In this document: positions 39,985 to 52,452 of the stretch, in pieces
Layout of the letters: each line of letters starts with the position of its first letter
How positions within the stretch are numbered: the stretch's first letter is position 1
DNA from: Rutpela maculata
Lineage: Eukaryota > Arthropoda > Insecta > Coleoptera > Cerambycidae
Reading direction: 5' to 3'
DNA length: 64,000 bases
Assembly: GCA_936432065.2 (NCBI GenBank)
Contig: OW386286.2
Span: 80,479,652 to 80,543,651 of the forward strand
Program-made: the position numbers and the translations under genes
Notes under the pieces: generated by a model
Seen by the model: the letters and a program-made list of their open reading frames with translations, nothing else
What the model was told of the DNA's origin: nothing
Databases searched by the model: none

Positions 39985-40390
39985 CAAAGGTACTAGAAAA
40001 ATATTTTTAAGAACCTTATTACAGAGTGCTTTATTTTGTTTTCCAATATATTTAGAGAGTTGATTTTTTTAATTTCCAATAGTGGTCTTATGTAATAATG
40101 GCGCCTTTGGTACTTGAATTGCTTGTACTTTATGTCGGGTGTTGTAAATATTTTCAATGCTTTTGAGGTTATTTTTATGTTTGTATTGATGAATTAAGAT
40201 ACTTTGATAAAACAACTGCCTCAGATCAAGCATGTTGACTTTTCTATAGAGGTCACTGCTAGGGTAAGTATACTCTTTGCCAAATATAATTTTAATAATA
40301 CATTTTTGGATGATTTCCAAGATTTTATACCACATCCAGTGGAAATTTAGTAACGCAAAAAGAAATTTGAAATTTTTATTGTTCAAATAG
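39985..40390 (-). mobile_element. LINE RT C-terminal fragment
   Basis: On the minus strand, a fragment with ILEIIQKCIIKIIFGKEYTY, then LYRKVNMLDLRQLFY and YNTRHK matches the region after the RT catalytic core of a LINE. The frame is truncated at both ends. Confidence 0.65.
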
Positions 40391-40666
40391 GCTTAGAATG
40401 TCATGAAATGTCGAGATTTTAAGTTTAAATGAAAAAATATTTTCTGTGTGTCGGTCTGTCTGTAACTTTTTTTTGTGCACACGACTACTCTGGAACCATT
40501 TAAAATATTGACTTGAAATGTGGTACATGTATGTATTTTAACGAGATGTGGAACTAGATTATATTTTGATCTTATTCCGTTGAAGAGTTGGGGAGTAAAT
40601 TGGGGTAAATGGGGATAAATAGGGAAATCAAGCAAGTAAGAGTCCATAAAATTGGTATTTAGAATA

Positions 40667-41752
40667 CAGGGTGGCGTATTCCCCAAATCTAATATTGTGC
40701 AAAGCAAGAAATGCAAGCAACGCCTCCATCGACTTTTTATTGGTTGATTCAAAATATCGGTCACAATGCACTGTTTTAAAGTCTAATAGGATGCAACGCA
40801 GTCATAATATCTTATTAGTCTCCTACACACGGCTACAACGCAACTTGACAAAACCTAATTCATTGCAGTACAACGTGTTTCTTATAATATATACAATCAT
40901 CCTGAAAAGAAAATTAATTTGGGTGCGTAAAGTATAGGTAAGTATAATAATTATTATTTAATCCTTTGAGAACCTATTGAGATATTTAAACCGTTTGAAG
41001 CACAAAAAAAATTAAAAATTAAAAAGCACGTCGTTAAATTTTAAAAACCATTCATTTTTGTCTTTGGCAAGTTTCAAAACTTCATCAGTTTTCCCTCTAA
41101 TTTCCCTATTTTACTGGAGTATACATATTTTTTTATATCTTCTGTTCGCTGACTTTGTTAAAATTACTATGATGTCATACGTACTTTTTTAGAAAGAGCA
41201 TTTGTTGTTTGCAAGTTTGGTAAAGTTAGCTTGACCATGCATTGAGTTTTGGTTAAAGATGAAAAAGCTTTTACCCATTCATTGCACCTAATATTAATAT
41301 CTTCTGACATAGAGTCTTCTTCACTTTTTCCTGGCAATTTTACACGCAACACTGCCTTGTAGTTGTCCTCACTGCAGTACTCAATTATATCTAATTGCCC
41401 ATCATTAGACACTAGTTTCTTTATTAAATTGGTTAATTTATCCATTTTACGCAGAAATAAGAAAGAAACGAACTTTTAAATAACACTAAAATATTGGAAG
41501 TTGTTTGAAGGTAAACGAACAGAAGCTGTGCTGCAAAGAATTAGGTTTTATCAAGTTGCGTCGTATGTACCTGTGTGTATTTAGGAGCCTAATGTTAAAA
41601 GTTCCATGGGATACTGTGGCTGCGTAGCATTCTATTAAATTTTAAAACAGTACTCTGTGATCGATTAGATTTTGAACTGACCAATAAAAAGTCGATGGCG
41701 GCGTTGCCTTCGTTTCTTGCGTTGCACAATATTAGATTTAGGGAATACGCTA
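40667..41752. mobile_element. TIR DNA element with CAGGGTGGCG end
   Basis: Inverted repeats of about 220 bp: the left begins CAGGGTGGCGTATTCCCC and the right, read inverted, contains GGGAATACGC. Both arms share ATCTAATATTGTGCAA and ATCGACTTTTTATTGG. The right terminus is cut by the next element at 41753. The interior has one short minus-strand frame (41167-41445). Confidence 0.8.
41167..41445 (-). pseudogene. Unrecognised 92-residue frame inside the TIR element
   Basis: The frame reads LTNLIKKLVSNDGQLDIIEYC, then INIRCNEWVKAFSSLTKTQCM. It is probably a fragment of a transposon-encoded protein captured between the TIRs. I cannot name the family, and the frame is too short to encode a transposase. 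Confidence 0.35.
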
Positions 41753-42493
41753 CAGGGTGCGACACTTAAAACTCCCCAGGCTTGTAACTTTCTCATTTCT
41801 TAAGCGACTATCATATTAGACACATCAAATTTTAGATATTTTTAAGGCATTTAAACATGTGTACAGACTGATTTAAATTTTTTTTTAAGTTGTTAAGAAA
41901 GAAAACTTAATTTCCTTGAATATTTTTTTACCTCACCCCTGCGTTAATGTTTTCTTCTAAAGGTATTAATTAGCTTTAATTTATGTCATTACGTCATATT
42001 CGAAATTCTTTTTGGTTTTAGAGAAAGGAATTAAAAACACTCTTTCCGATTCCCAACTGATTTTTTTTTTAATAACTTTGAAAAGAATGTAAATAATAAT
42101 TTTATGCTTTATTTATAAAAGACATGTCACAAATAATATTCAAAGTAAAAAAACAGTAAGAAGAAACAAAAGAAATAAATATTTTTAAAAACAAACTTAT
42201 ATTAAAATGTACTAAAAAGGAAATTGAAAAATATTTTTAATTATTTTTTTGTTTTAATAACATAAATTACCTATTTAAAACCTTTGTAAGAAAACATTAA
42301 TACAGTTCATGTACAGGGTGAGGTAAAAAAAGATTCAAAGAAATGAAGTTTCCTTTCTCAACAATTTTTTTTAATCACTCTGTATGCATGTTTAAAGGCT
42401 TTAAAAATGTCTACAATTTGATGTACCCAACATGGTCATCGCTTCAAAAATAAAAAAGTTACAAGTCTGGGGAGTTTTAAGTGGCGCACCCTG
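41753..42493. mobile_element. MITE-like TIR element, CAGGGTGCG ends
   Basis: The ends CAGGGTGCGACACTTAAAAC at 41753 and GTTTTAAGTGGCGCACCCTG ending at 42493 are inverted over more than 100 bp (also ACTCCCCAGGCTTGTAAC with its complement). TA flanks each end. No coding frame. It abuts, and seems to have truncated, the neighbouring element's right end. Confidence 0.8.
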
Positions 42494-44440
42494 TAATATA
42501 GAAGAAACTAAGGTCTCAAAATTTTTTTGATATTAGCCACCCCAATTGCCACCTCCACCCCGTTATTAAAGGAGGTGAAAAAATAATATTGCAGTTTAGT
42601 GGGTGTACAAGAACCAAAGGCCTCACATTTTTTTTCTTTATCCACCCCCACTACTACCTCCCCCCTCCACTACCCCCACTACTGATGTGGCATATAATTT
42701 TATGGGTTTTTGGGGTAGACGATTTCAAATATTATATTATATTATTAAAGTTCCATAAACAATAATTTTCACATACAAAATTTTTTCTCTGTGAAAGATA
42801 TGGATAGAAAATCTGAATGTGGAAGTAGTGATTCCTTGGCAGCGGTTTTTTTGGTAGGTACTGGTGTCACCTCCCCAAGCAATACTTCCATGGTAATAAT
42901 AAAAGTAAAATTGAAAATGTGCCGTGGTCTAAAATAAAAAGTTTTCTAAATAAGTTTCATAATTTTTTTTAAACAAATTTCGTCTTTGTTTTCTCGCAGG
43001 CCCCGACATAATAGTGAAGCTGTCGAAGTATATAGAGAACTGCTATTTATTGCAGAGAAAGAAAAACTACAAGAAGTTTAGAAATGCAATATGATAAGTT
43101 TTTCCTCAACAAATGTGTCCAGTCCTCACACTATAGTGCTCAGAGAACTTGAGGAAAATTTTTAATTTTCAGCTTTTGTGTCGCCGGCACAACTAAATGG
43201 CACTGAGCTGCATAAACGTCATTATGCGTTATTTTATGCTCTGTTTCTAAGGTTTCTATTATATCGACCATTATTTCGCCTTAGGGAAATTTTGTATTTA
43301 TTCAAGTAAGATTCAATAAAGATTTATCGTTTTTACATTTCTATTTATTTTATTTATATATTTGTAGTTACCTTGATCAATACTCCACTGGGCATCCATT
43401 CATTACATACCTTTACTTCATCGACAATAGGAAAACACTCTTTCTACGTAATAATTAGGACAACTTTCAAAGAAATGGCGACAGAAGAATGGCAAAGAAA
43501 TAAGTTGATTCTCGATCCTCCCAACCTCGATCCATGCTACCTCGATATATCGATCAGTACTCTTATGTCACAAAATAATATAATATGCTAATAATCGGGA
43601 TATAGACGCAGTTAAGAACTGGGACAATGCACTAAAAATCGGGATTGTCTTGGCGAAATCGGGACGGGTGGCAACCCTGCTCTGAGAGAAATTTTATATT
43701 TGCAACCTAGGTATTTGGTATTCGGATATCAAGAAAAAAACTTTAAAAATATAATAACTATGGAGTGCATAAGGATTGGAATTATACAGCACTCAGTAAG
43801 AAAAGACATGTTGGACAATATATGTTTATTAACACTGAGAAATATTTAATAAAAGACAGACAATATACAATACATGTAACGGTTTTACAGAAAAATGTAA
43901 TACTAACTTAGAGAAAATAAAAAACACTATTCGTGCGGTCAACTTTCAAGCAATTTAATGAGATTTTAGGTACACAAATACCGCAATGGTAAACATAATT
44001 GTACAGTTAGATAGGTAAAACTTTAAAATGTTTGTCATGAGCATAGTAAGAGATTCCATTAAGATATTTCGACAATAGGAGAGCGATACCAAGGCAAATA
44101 CAACAGCGGAGTTCTAGCTGACTCTTACACTGAAACTAAAATACCCTAGATGTGTGAAGATATAAGCAATAAATAGTCAAGAAGCGTAAGATGTGAATTA
44201 AATAATGTTCTATATTTCGTATGATCAATTCAATTTCAATTTCAATTTTTACTAGGTAGAAGATAACAATGTTGTTTACTATTAAAAATAACTACATTCC
44301 GTTAAGAGTAAAAAATGGTTTAAACAACTTACCTAAGTTACACATGTAATTTGTGTTGTAAGTGTGCTTATAACATATCCATGGTTATTAATTGTAAAAC
44401 AAAAAAAAACAAAAATTGATGGATTCTTCATATAAACATA
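42494..44440. other. No gene seen
   Basis: AT-rich with short C- or A-rich runs (about 42530-42690). No frame with a recognisable motif. Confidence 0.4.
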
Positions 44441-45322
44441 TTATAAAGGACCCCGCACAAAAGCAATGGAAAACGACTACCCGTCGATTTGATTGAAACT
44501 TTTAGAAAACGTTCTTCTCGGCATCCCGAACAAAAGTCTCCATGGGCACAACAAAATTCTATGATTAGTTTTCGAGTTGTGGGACGTTGAAGTCCTAGAT
44601 TTTACGGGATCCTAGGAGTGCAAGTAGCATAGGGTAGGTATAATACTGCTACTAATTTAGTTATTATTAATTCCAAATGCAATGAAAGTTATATCTCTTG
44701 ATATTGCAAGACTTTTCACTGAAAACCAAGCTTGAAAAAGTCGGAAAATGTTAGAAAACCCCGGAAAATTCATGCGAAATCCACGATTTTAAATACATTA
44801 CGTTGAAACGCGTACAAGTATCTAAGACTCAATGTACCACAAGATTTTTCACTTGTAACTCAGATTTAGCGATTTTCCAAGTTTTTCCACATCGCTAAAT
44901 CTGAGTTACAAGTGAAAAATCTTGTGGTATATTGAGTCGAGATACTTGTACGCGTTTCAACGTAATGTATTTAAAATTGTGGATTTCGCATGAATTATTC
45001 GGGGTTTTCCAACATTTTCCGATTTTTTCAAGCTTGGTTTTCAGTGAAAAGTCTTGCAATATCGAGAGATATAACTTTCATTGCGTTTGGAATTAATAAT
45101 AACTCAATTATCAGCAGTATTATACCTACCCTATGCTACTTGCACTCCTAGGATCCCGTAAAATCTGGGACTTCAACGTCCCATAACTCGAAAACTAATC
45201 GTAGAATTTTGTTGTGCCCATAGAGTCTTTTGTTCGGGATGCCGAGAAGAACATTTTCTAAAAGTTTCAGTCAAATCGACGGGTAGTCGTTTTCCATTGC
45301 TTTTGTGCGGGGTCCTTTATAA
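44441..45322. mobile_element. Large near-perfect palindrome (foldback element)
   Basis: Two arms of about 430 bp each, nearly identical in inverted orientation (TTATAAAGGACCCCGCAC at the left; GTGCGGGGTCCTTTATAA at the right), flank a loop of about 20 bp around 44880-44895. Substitutions are few, so the palindrome is fairly young. There is no coding potential. Confidence 0.85.
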
Positions 45323-45419
45323 ATTAATAAAAATATAAAAAATGGATTGAAAATTATTGAAGACAAATGAGGAGGAGGAAAGATATGTAAATACAGGTCT
45401 GCTTTCTGGTTTGTGTTAA

Positions 45420-45990
45420 TAAAAAGTGGATGCAAGTTTTTCAATTCATTTTCATATAACCACCCCAGATTATAACGCAGTACCTTAGTATGGACTCAGC
45501 TTAAGCATCGTACACTGTGTGCAGATTTATTTTATTTAAGATGTCTCGTAGTTGATAAAATTTGTACGTTACTCTGCTGAGCTCCTGTATCAAATAATTC
45601 ATTTGTTCACCCCACCTTAAATATTGATCGATCATCACACCCAGGTACTTAACATATTTTATTTTCTCTGAGTCACAGACACAGTCATTTTTATGTATTT
45701 TGAGGTAAGATGTTTCTGGTTGATCCATATTGGTGGTTGTAAACGTTATAAATTTGGATTTCGTAACATTGAGACTCAGCAGACTGCCATTTAGCCGATT
45801 TTGTACGTGTTTCATAGATTTTTCTGCTTTTCTGTATACTGTATTCCAAGAACAATCAATTCGAAACAATTCTCACATTCTTACCATTAAATACAAATAT
45901 ATAGTAATTCATTATTTTAAATTAATTTGTAATGTTCTTTCTAATAATCAAAATATTTTCCTCAGAAGTACAAAAAAATTTTGAGAATTA
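45420..45990 (-). mobile_element. LINE RT fragment
   Basis: The minus-strand frame 45501-45869 has SLLSLNVTKSKFITF and then VKYLGVMIDQYLRW, the region just after the YADD motif in RT. The same motif order occurs at the window end (63827-64000, plus strand), suggesting the same family. Confidence 0.75.
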
Positions 45991-46670
45991 TTTTAATTTG
46001 TAACTTTGAACTGAGTTGAAAGCAATAATAGTATAAACATAATGAACAAACAATATTTTAATTTGGAAGATACTGAATTAAATTCTGGGGAAAGTCATAA
46101 TGATATTACAAACAATATGCTCAAGGTTGATAGTCAGGTCATATATTAAAGGTTCTGATTAAGAAAAGAATAGCGCCATTCTTAAAGTTTTAAAATAAAG
46201 CATTGAATAAATCATGTCTTACAAATTAAAATTTTCCAATGTTTGTGAGGGGTGCAAATCAGCATTCAGCATTCCTTGATGAAACATAAGCAAAAGTTTT
46301 TTTATTAATTGCTCTCATGCTACAAGGAGTTCCTTAGGGTTTAAAATACAGGGCTGTCATTTTTTTTCTGTTAAATGCAGAAGTATATGTTTGTATCAGA
46401 CTTATTTAACAAAATTTAATTAGCGATGTTCATTGGATCAGGCCGAACAAGAAGTCAAAATGTTTGTAAATAAATTATGAATAAAACTGCATAGGTCCAA
46501 ATTTAAGCTGACATTTTGTTTTTTTTTTGCAAAAAAAACTACGAAAATCTCTAATTTTACATAAGCCGAAGTTACTAAAATATATATTAATCTTTTTTAA
46601 TGAAACTTGACGAAATGACAATTCTTGCAAGACTAAGTATTATGAAAAATGACAAATTTTATTTATTTAC
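45991..46670. other. No gene seen
   Basis: AT-rich, no recognisable frame or repeat. Confidence 0.4.
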
Positions 46671-46671
46671 T

Positions 46672-48540
46672 TATTTCGATATCCAACAGGCACAAGGCCC
46701 AATTACAGGATAAAGAGAGAAAACTAAACTAGAAATGAATTAAGATACAAAAACATATATAAAAATATGAACAAAATTATACATACAGTAGGTATATAAA
46801 CTTATTTTAGAGTAACATGTGAGCATGATAAAAAAAATACCAGAAACAAAAAGAAAAGTTAAACACGAAAAAAAAAAACAGAAGTGAAAACATGACAGTC
46901 TTTAGGATGAACAATCGTTTCAATTAAAAACATATTTCTTTATTTTGCAAAATATATCAAGTCGACTTTCCAGGTTTGTGTAATTAAGGTACATTTGATA
47001 TAGCGGTGATGGCATTATAAGAATATTTGTTTCGGCAGTGGGAAAATGAAAAAGGTTGCAATTTCTTGAGGAAATTCTGGGTACTTTTTGATTGGAGTCT
47101 GATGCAATCGAGGCGATTATTTACTATTTTATACAAAAATATTACAGAGGCAGCTACTCTCCTTTTGTTCAATTTGCAAACATTAAAGCGATTAAGCGGT
47201 GTTCGTGGGAAACCCGATTTGTGGATAATAACCGTAAATTATATACGTGGCCGATTTGAGAAACCCATTTTTTCGAGTTGGAGGATATAAACGTTGTAGA
47301 TAGGGGTCCAAACCACTGAGGAGTACTCGAGGCGGGATCTTACAAATGTAACATGTAGGGTGCGCACAGTGTCAATGTTCAAAACCCCTTACAGTTCCGT
47401 AAGTTTTAATGGCGCCAGCTACTATTGACTCAATATTTTTTATAAAATTAAGTTTAGAATCAAAGTGAACTCCTAAGTCTTTAACAGAGTCTGGTCTGTC
47501 ATAGAAAAATATGTTAAGGTAAACGACAAGGTATTACACTTCTGCGAATTAAGTGGCAGTTTATTGACAATGCACTACTCATGAACTATATTTAGATAAT
47601 TTTGCAATCTCTCACAAACTTCGAGTGATGTTATTTCGAGAAATATTTTTAAGTCGTCTGCATAGAGCAACGTTTCGGCATCAAGATCGGTCGTAATATC
47701 CTCCACAAACAGGTTTAAGGAGAAGCGGACCAGTATCGACCCTTGGGGAACACCGGATTCCTGCAGGAATTCGACGTACCTGTAACCATGGTGTTGAACA
47801 TATTGGTATCTATTTTGCAAGTAAGTTTTAATTAAGTTTATTAGATCCACTGACAAACCAAATATGGCAATTTTTGGTAGTAGAACACCGTGATTAAGTC
47901 TATCGAAGGCCTTGGAGAAGTCCGTGTAAATCACATCATCCTGTCTAGACATCTCAAGTTTTTCACTTAAATATTAAGTGGTACAAACGTGGTTGGTTAC
48001 TGTAGAACTGCCCCTCATAAAACCACGTTGGTTGGGCGAGATCATGCCAGATGTATGGTCATAGATAACAGAGTGTAGAATAGTTTCCAAGATTTTGGCA
48101 AAGTTGCAAATTATAGTGATTGGTCTATAGTTGAACAAGTCGTTCTCATCACTTTTTTTAAGATAGGACAAACTCGTGATAATTTCCATTTATCTGAAAA
48201 ATAGTAGTATCAAGTCAATATATGCATGAGGGGTTTAGCAAATATTATTGTATAATCTCTCACTATAGAAGCTGGGATAATGTCATCTATCCTCATGTTA
48301 GCTTTTAGGTTTTTGGTAGCGTTTAAGACTTGTTCTTCAATTATTTTTTCAGGGTAAGCAATAAGTTGTTATTGTTGGATTGAGAATTCTGTTCTTGATT
48401 AGCAGATGGTGTGAATGACTTGGCAAATAAAAGTATTTATCACCTTCCAGATTGGACAAAACTTTACTGTAACTTCCTATAATATACAGGTTGAATTTAG
48501 AGGAAAAAATTCCAGTCATTACCATTTTTTTCCTTATGTG
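46672..48540 (-). mobile_element. Decayed LINE (family with TTTA tail), copy 2
   Basis: On the minus strand, an EN-RT linker (near 48400-48350) is followed by RT motifs: LFNYRPITIICNFAKILE (47974-48189), DVIYTDFSKAFDRLNHG, ESGVPQGSI and LLYADDLKIF with the catalytic DD (47575-47952), then the C-terminal region (about 47172-46984). The 3' end has TTTA repeats near 46672. Frames are broken. It is the same family as 16985-18600. Confidence 0.8.
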
Positions 48541-48559
48541 TTGCGGTACCGAAACCCCG

Positions 48560-50770
48560 CCGTACTGAAGCTTAAGTTTATTGTACCATAGTTTCGTTAT
48601 ACCATTAATCCCGTTCCTCTCCAAAAGGCAAGGGTACGGTCGATGGGATTTCTGGCAATTTCTTTCAGGTTCACGAATAGTTCCTCGAAGTACGAAAACC
48701 TTCCAGCCACCAAGGCTGGGGATTCACATAGTATGTAAGGAGTTTCCTCATCCTCACCGCACATCCTGTATTCTGAATTGTCCCTCACACCTATGTTGGT
48801 TAGGTATCTTTTCAGTGTGCAATGTCCTGTTAGGATGCCCACTGCACATCTCAGCTGTTCTCTGCTCAGCTTTAGCAATTCGTTGGTTTTTGTCTTTGGT
48901 CCGCCAGTGATGAACATACGCAACTGTCTCATCCTTGCACCCCGGTCCAAGACAAGTTTTGTTTCTGATTCCTCTGGCGGTATTGTATGATATCCCGCAG
49001 GTTGGCCAGGCTGCTTTTTTCAGATTATCCGCTTTTCCATTACTTTCATTGCCCTGGTGTTCTCGCGTCCACTATAGTTGTATACTGTTGTGTTCTGCCA
49101 GTTCCGCCAGAGAATTAAGGCAGTCTTTTACCATTTTAGAACATACATCTACTGCATCTAGAGCTTTGAGAGCTACTTGGTTGTCACTGATGATACGTAT
49201 TCTTTTATCAGTACATGACCTCGGCATAATTTCTTGTGGACAGACTTCTATAGCTGTGAGTACCGCTTGGAACACCTTTGCGGTACTGCCCAAATTCAGA
49301 CTGATGTCTGTCTCTGGTTGGTTCCCCGTAACTCCTGCTTCAGTACTTCTTGACGTTTTTGATTCGTCAGTATACCATATGGTATCATTTGGATGTCTTC
49401 GCAGTTGCCTTATTTCTTCCTCTTCCCTATCATATATGTATATCCTGAGGGTTTTTGTGATGTTGTAGCTTGTGCTGATTCTATCTGACTGCCTATCAAG
49501 TAGTAGATTTTTTCCATTTGTTGAAATATTTCGGTATGATATTCCGTTTTTGAAACGGTTGGAATGATCCCGTATCCATTTGTTCTCAGCCTGTATGCTA
49601 GCAGTGCCCCATTCCCCACAACTAAGTGTAGTGGAGGTAGGCAAAGTAGTACTTCCATGGCTGAAGTAAACGTTGATGACATTGTTCCCGTTATACCTAG
49701 ACAGGCCAGTCTTACTTTTCTCATTGCCTCCCCTTTGTCGGCTTTATGCTACTAGATCAGGGAGGCGTAGGTTGTTATTGGTACCACAATCCTTTGGTAC
49801 AGCCAGTGCACCATGTTGTAGTCCGCAGTATTTGCCTACCATCCTTCTGCTAGCCCAGGCCCGCGTAGCTTTGGTAGTCACTCTACCTAGATGAGCATTG
49901 AAGTTTAATTTGGTGTCTAGAATCAGTCCCAAACATTTGACTTCGTTGCTCACCTGTAGTTTATTTCCCCGAAGATATAATTTTCCCACTATAACGGGGG
50001 CGATCTGTATCTTTTATTACCGCTAACCAGTTGCAACATAACCCAGGGTTAGACTGGCCTTGAATAGTGTGCACAGGGGTGTTGCAAGTATGTTCGCTCT
50101 CTGTTGAAGTAGTGCTGGAAATATTCCATCCACCCCTGGTGACTTGTATGGTTCAAATGAGTAGATTGCTCATACAAGTTTTGTTTTATATACAATGCTG
50201 TTTGCAATTTTCCAATCCTCCTTTGACGTCCTTCTCATCGGTATGTCTTCGGATGGGCCGCTTCTGTCTTGTGGGATGGTTACACTGCCTCGGAACTGTC
50301 TTCAAAAGTAAAAAAAAGTAAAAAAAAGTGTTTGTGTAGTCCCCGTGTTGTCTTTGCACTGATTCTACCTTTCCCTCATTGTCTCTGCAAGATTTTCTGA
50401 AGTCTAGCAGCTTCGGGAGCATTTTCTCCTCGCATTGCTTCCTCCATTATTTAGTTTTTGCTTCTCCGATGGCGTAGACGTATTTCCCATCTGCTAGTCT
50501 CGTTGAAGAGTTCCTAGTAGCAGGTTCTTGGGTTTCTGCTCGTCTTCACTTCTTCCAGTGGGGTTTCTACTTTGAATTTTACGTACCTGTGGTCCGATAG
50601 TGATGGTTTCTGGGACACATGCCATTAAATGATCACCTGTTCCACGCATTGTGAGCTGATGGTAATGTCAATATCTCTTGTTGTGGTGACGAAAGTCGGT
50701 TCGTTTCATTATCGCTACATTTAATTTTCGGGTGTGATGTTGGTCCCCACGGTACGGCGCGGAGTAGCTC
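48560..50770 (-). mobile_element. RNase H-bearing LINE, internally deleted
   Basis: On the minus strand: an endonuclease C-terminus with LSDHRY-type motif near 50610-50580, an RT N-terminal linker (near 50422-50186) and a segment with IDTFEPYKSPG-like coding near 50150. The RT core is then deleted or lost around 50010. The RT end (49989-49744: VKCLGLILDTKLNFNAHL) follows, then RNase H (49644-49072) and a C-terminal zinc region (48950-48597: YRMCGEDEETPYILCES). The domain order is that of I-like LINEs. Frameshifts are frequent. Confidence 0.8.
49072..49644 (-). pseudogene. LINE RNase H domain
   Basis: The frame contains TIWYTDESKT (catalytic Asp of the first RNase H motif), AVLTAIEVC with the catalytic Glu, and IRIISDNQVALKALDA with the third catalytic Asp. 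The fourth region lies in the adjacent frame toward 49020. It belongs to the element 48560-50770 and is not functional on its own. Confidence 0.8.
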
Positions 50771-52445
50771 GGATGTCAACTGGAAAGGCATAGCACTACT
50801 TGGATTAAATATTTAGATGCTTTAACAATAGAGACAAGCGACATTTTTCGTAAATCAATAGACAAAGACATTTTGCTTCTTTCGTGGACACCTAGTATAC
50901 GAACTAAAAGGTATATAAGAGTTTTAGGAGAAGCAGCATTTATTATGGAGAGAGTAAAGTGTTTTATATTTTCATACCATATTGAGTTAGGAATAGTCGA
51001 ACTTTTCCTAACTATAGCGAACAAGACATTTCCGTACTAAAAAAGTTGTAAAGTTTTTATGGCAAAATAACAATATTGTCAAAAAAGTAATAACAAATAT
51101 AAATGCAAATATAAAATCCAAAAAATGTCTCAGTTTAATCATTTTTCCACACCTCAGTAGGAATAATCATGTGTAAAACACATAGGAAAAGTGGTTTTTC
51201 CATATGCGGCATATTTCTGACCTCGGCTATCGCCTCGTTCAAAAAAACTTATGCTTAATACAGAAAAAAAACACTTTTCTTAACTTGTTCCACAAGTGGC
51301 TATTTCATTGTATTTTTGTATAGCATTGCCCTATGCATTGTTTACTGATGCATTGTTTACTGATGAATAACTTAATTAGTATAATTTACTATTGTTTCCA
51401 AACATTGTGCTTAATTCCTTCGCAACATAAATAAATTTAAAAAAGTATGAACTTTTTATTTTATATTATGTATCGTAGTTACTTATCTCTTGTACTTTTT
51501 ATAATACTATAATTATAAATATGTTCAAATTGTACTTATATACTAATTTAAAATGAACAATGAACATTTCTTACTATAAATTACTTTCCAAAAAAGAAGA
51601 ATTTCTGCTTAATTTGACTCTTCTGTCAGTTCAATTCGCAGATCTAAAGATATGTCGTTACCAGCATTTGGCAATAGTATTAAAATAAATAGCAATATAA
51701 TATAATTCTACAGATTATGTTTTAATACACATAAGCACTTTTTCACGCCCTACTGAGTTGTTAATATTCTGCACTTGTTTGTATTCTAGAAATATTTTTA
51801 GCAGCCATTTTAATTCATTTGTATGTATTATGTGGTTCCTGTATACATAATTTAATAATTTGTACAATTTAAGTAAAGAGATTTCCCTTTTAGTATGCTC
51901 AGTGATGAAATTAGACTCTAAACTAATTTGGTTGAAACGTTGTGAAGAATTTAGTGGGTGCTTTCCTTCTAATTTTAAATTCATTGAATTTACGCGGAAC
52001 TGCACTGATTTAAATATTTTAATTTGTCCTTTTTTCTCAGGACATATGGTCGAGTTAATCGCGTCGTAAGCGTATTCAAGTTTCATGTGCACAAAAGTGG
52101 CCTTTTATTTAAATTAATGTAAAATATTCAAATTTTTAATTGGGTGTGTTTAAATAATGGGTTTTTGGTAAAGCCAATTAGGCAAATATTTTAATAATAA
52201 CATACACTTCATAGACATGTTTTCACGCTGTGGCCTGAATGTATTAATAAATTATTATTATACTCTTACAAAAATAGAGAGAACAAACTTCTGCAAATAT
52301 AAAATTAAGGATGATATTATCCTTCAAAGATACATCCTCCAAAAACATACTTGATTAAATCGAGTAAAAACATTTAAACAGATCTAATGATTTCAACATT
52401 AACATTTTTGGTTACGCTACCTACGTTCCAATTTAATGGAAGATA
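50771..52445. other. No gene recognised
   Basis: AT-rich. A 125-residue minus-strand frame at 51715-52092 is the longest; it is Lys/Asn-rich, without motif. I cannot distinguish it from chance in this composition. Confidence 0.35.
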
Positions 52446-52452
52446 AGAAGTA

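Noticed and set aside
51715..52092. 125-residue minus-strand protein
   Set aside because: Lys/Asn-rich and motif-free in AT-rich DNA; indistinguishable from a chance frame.
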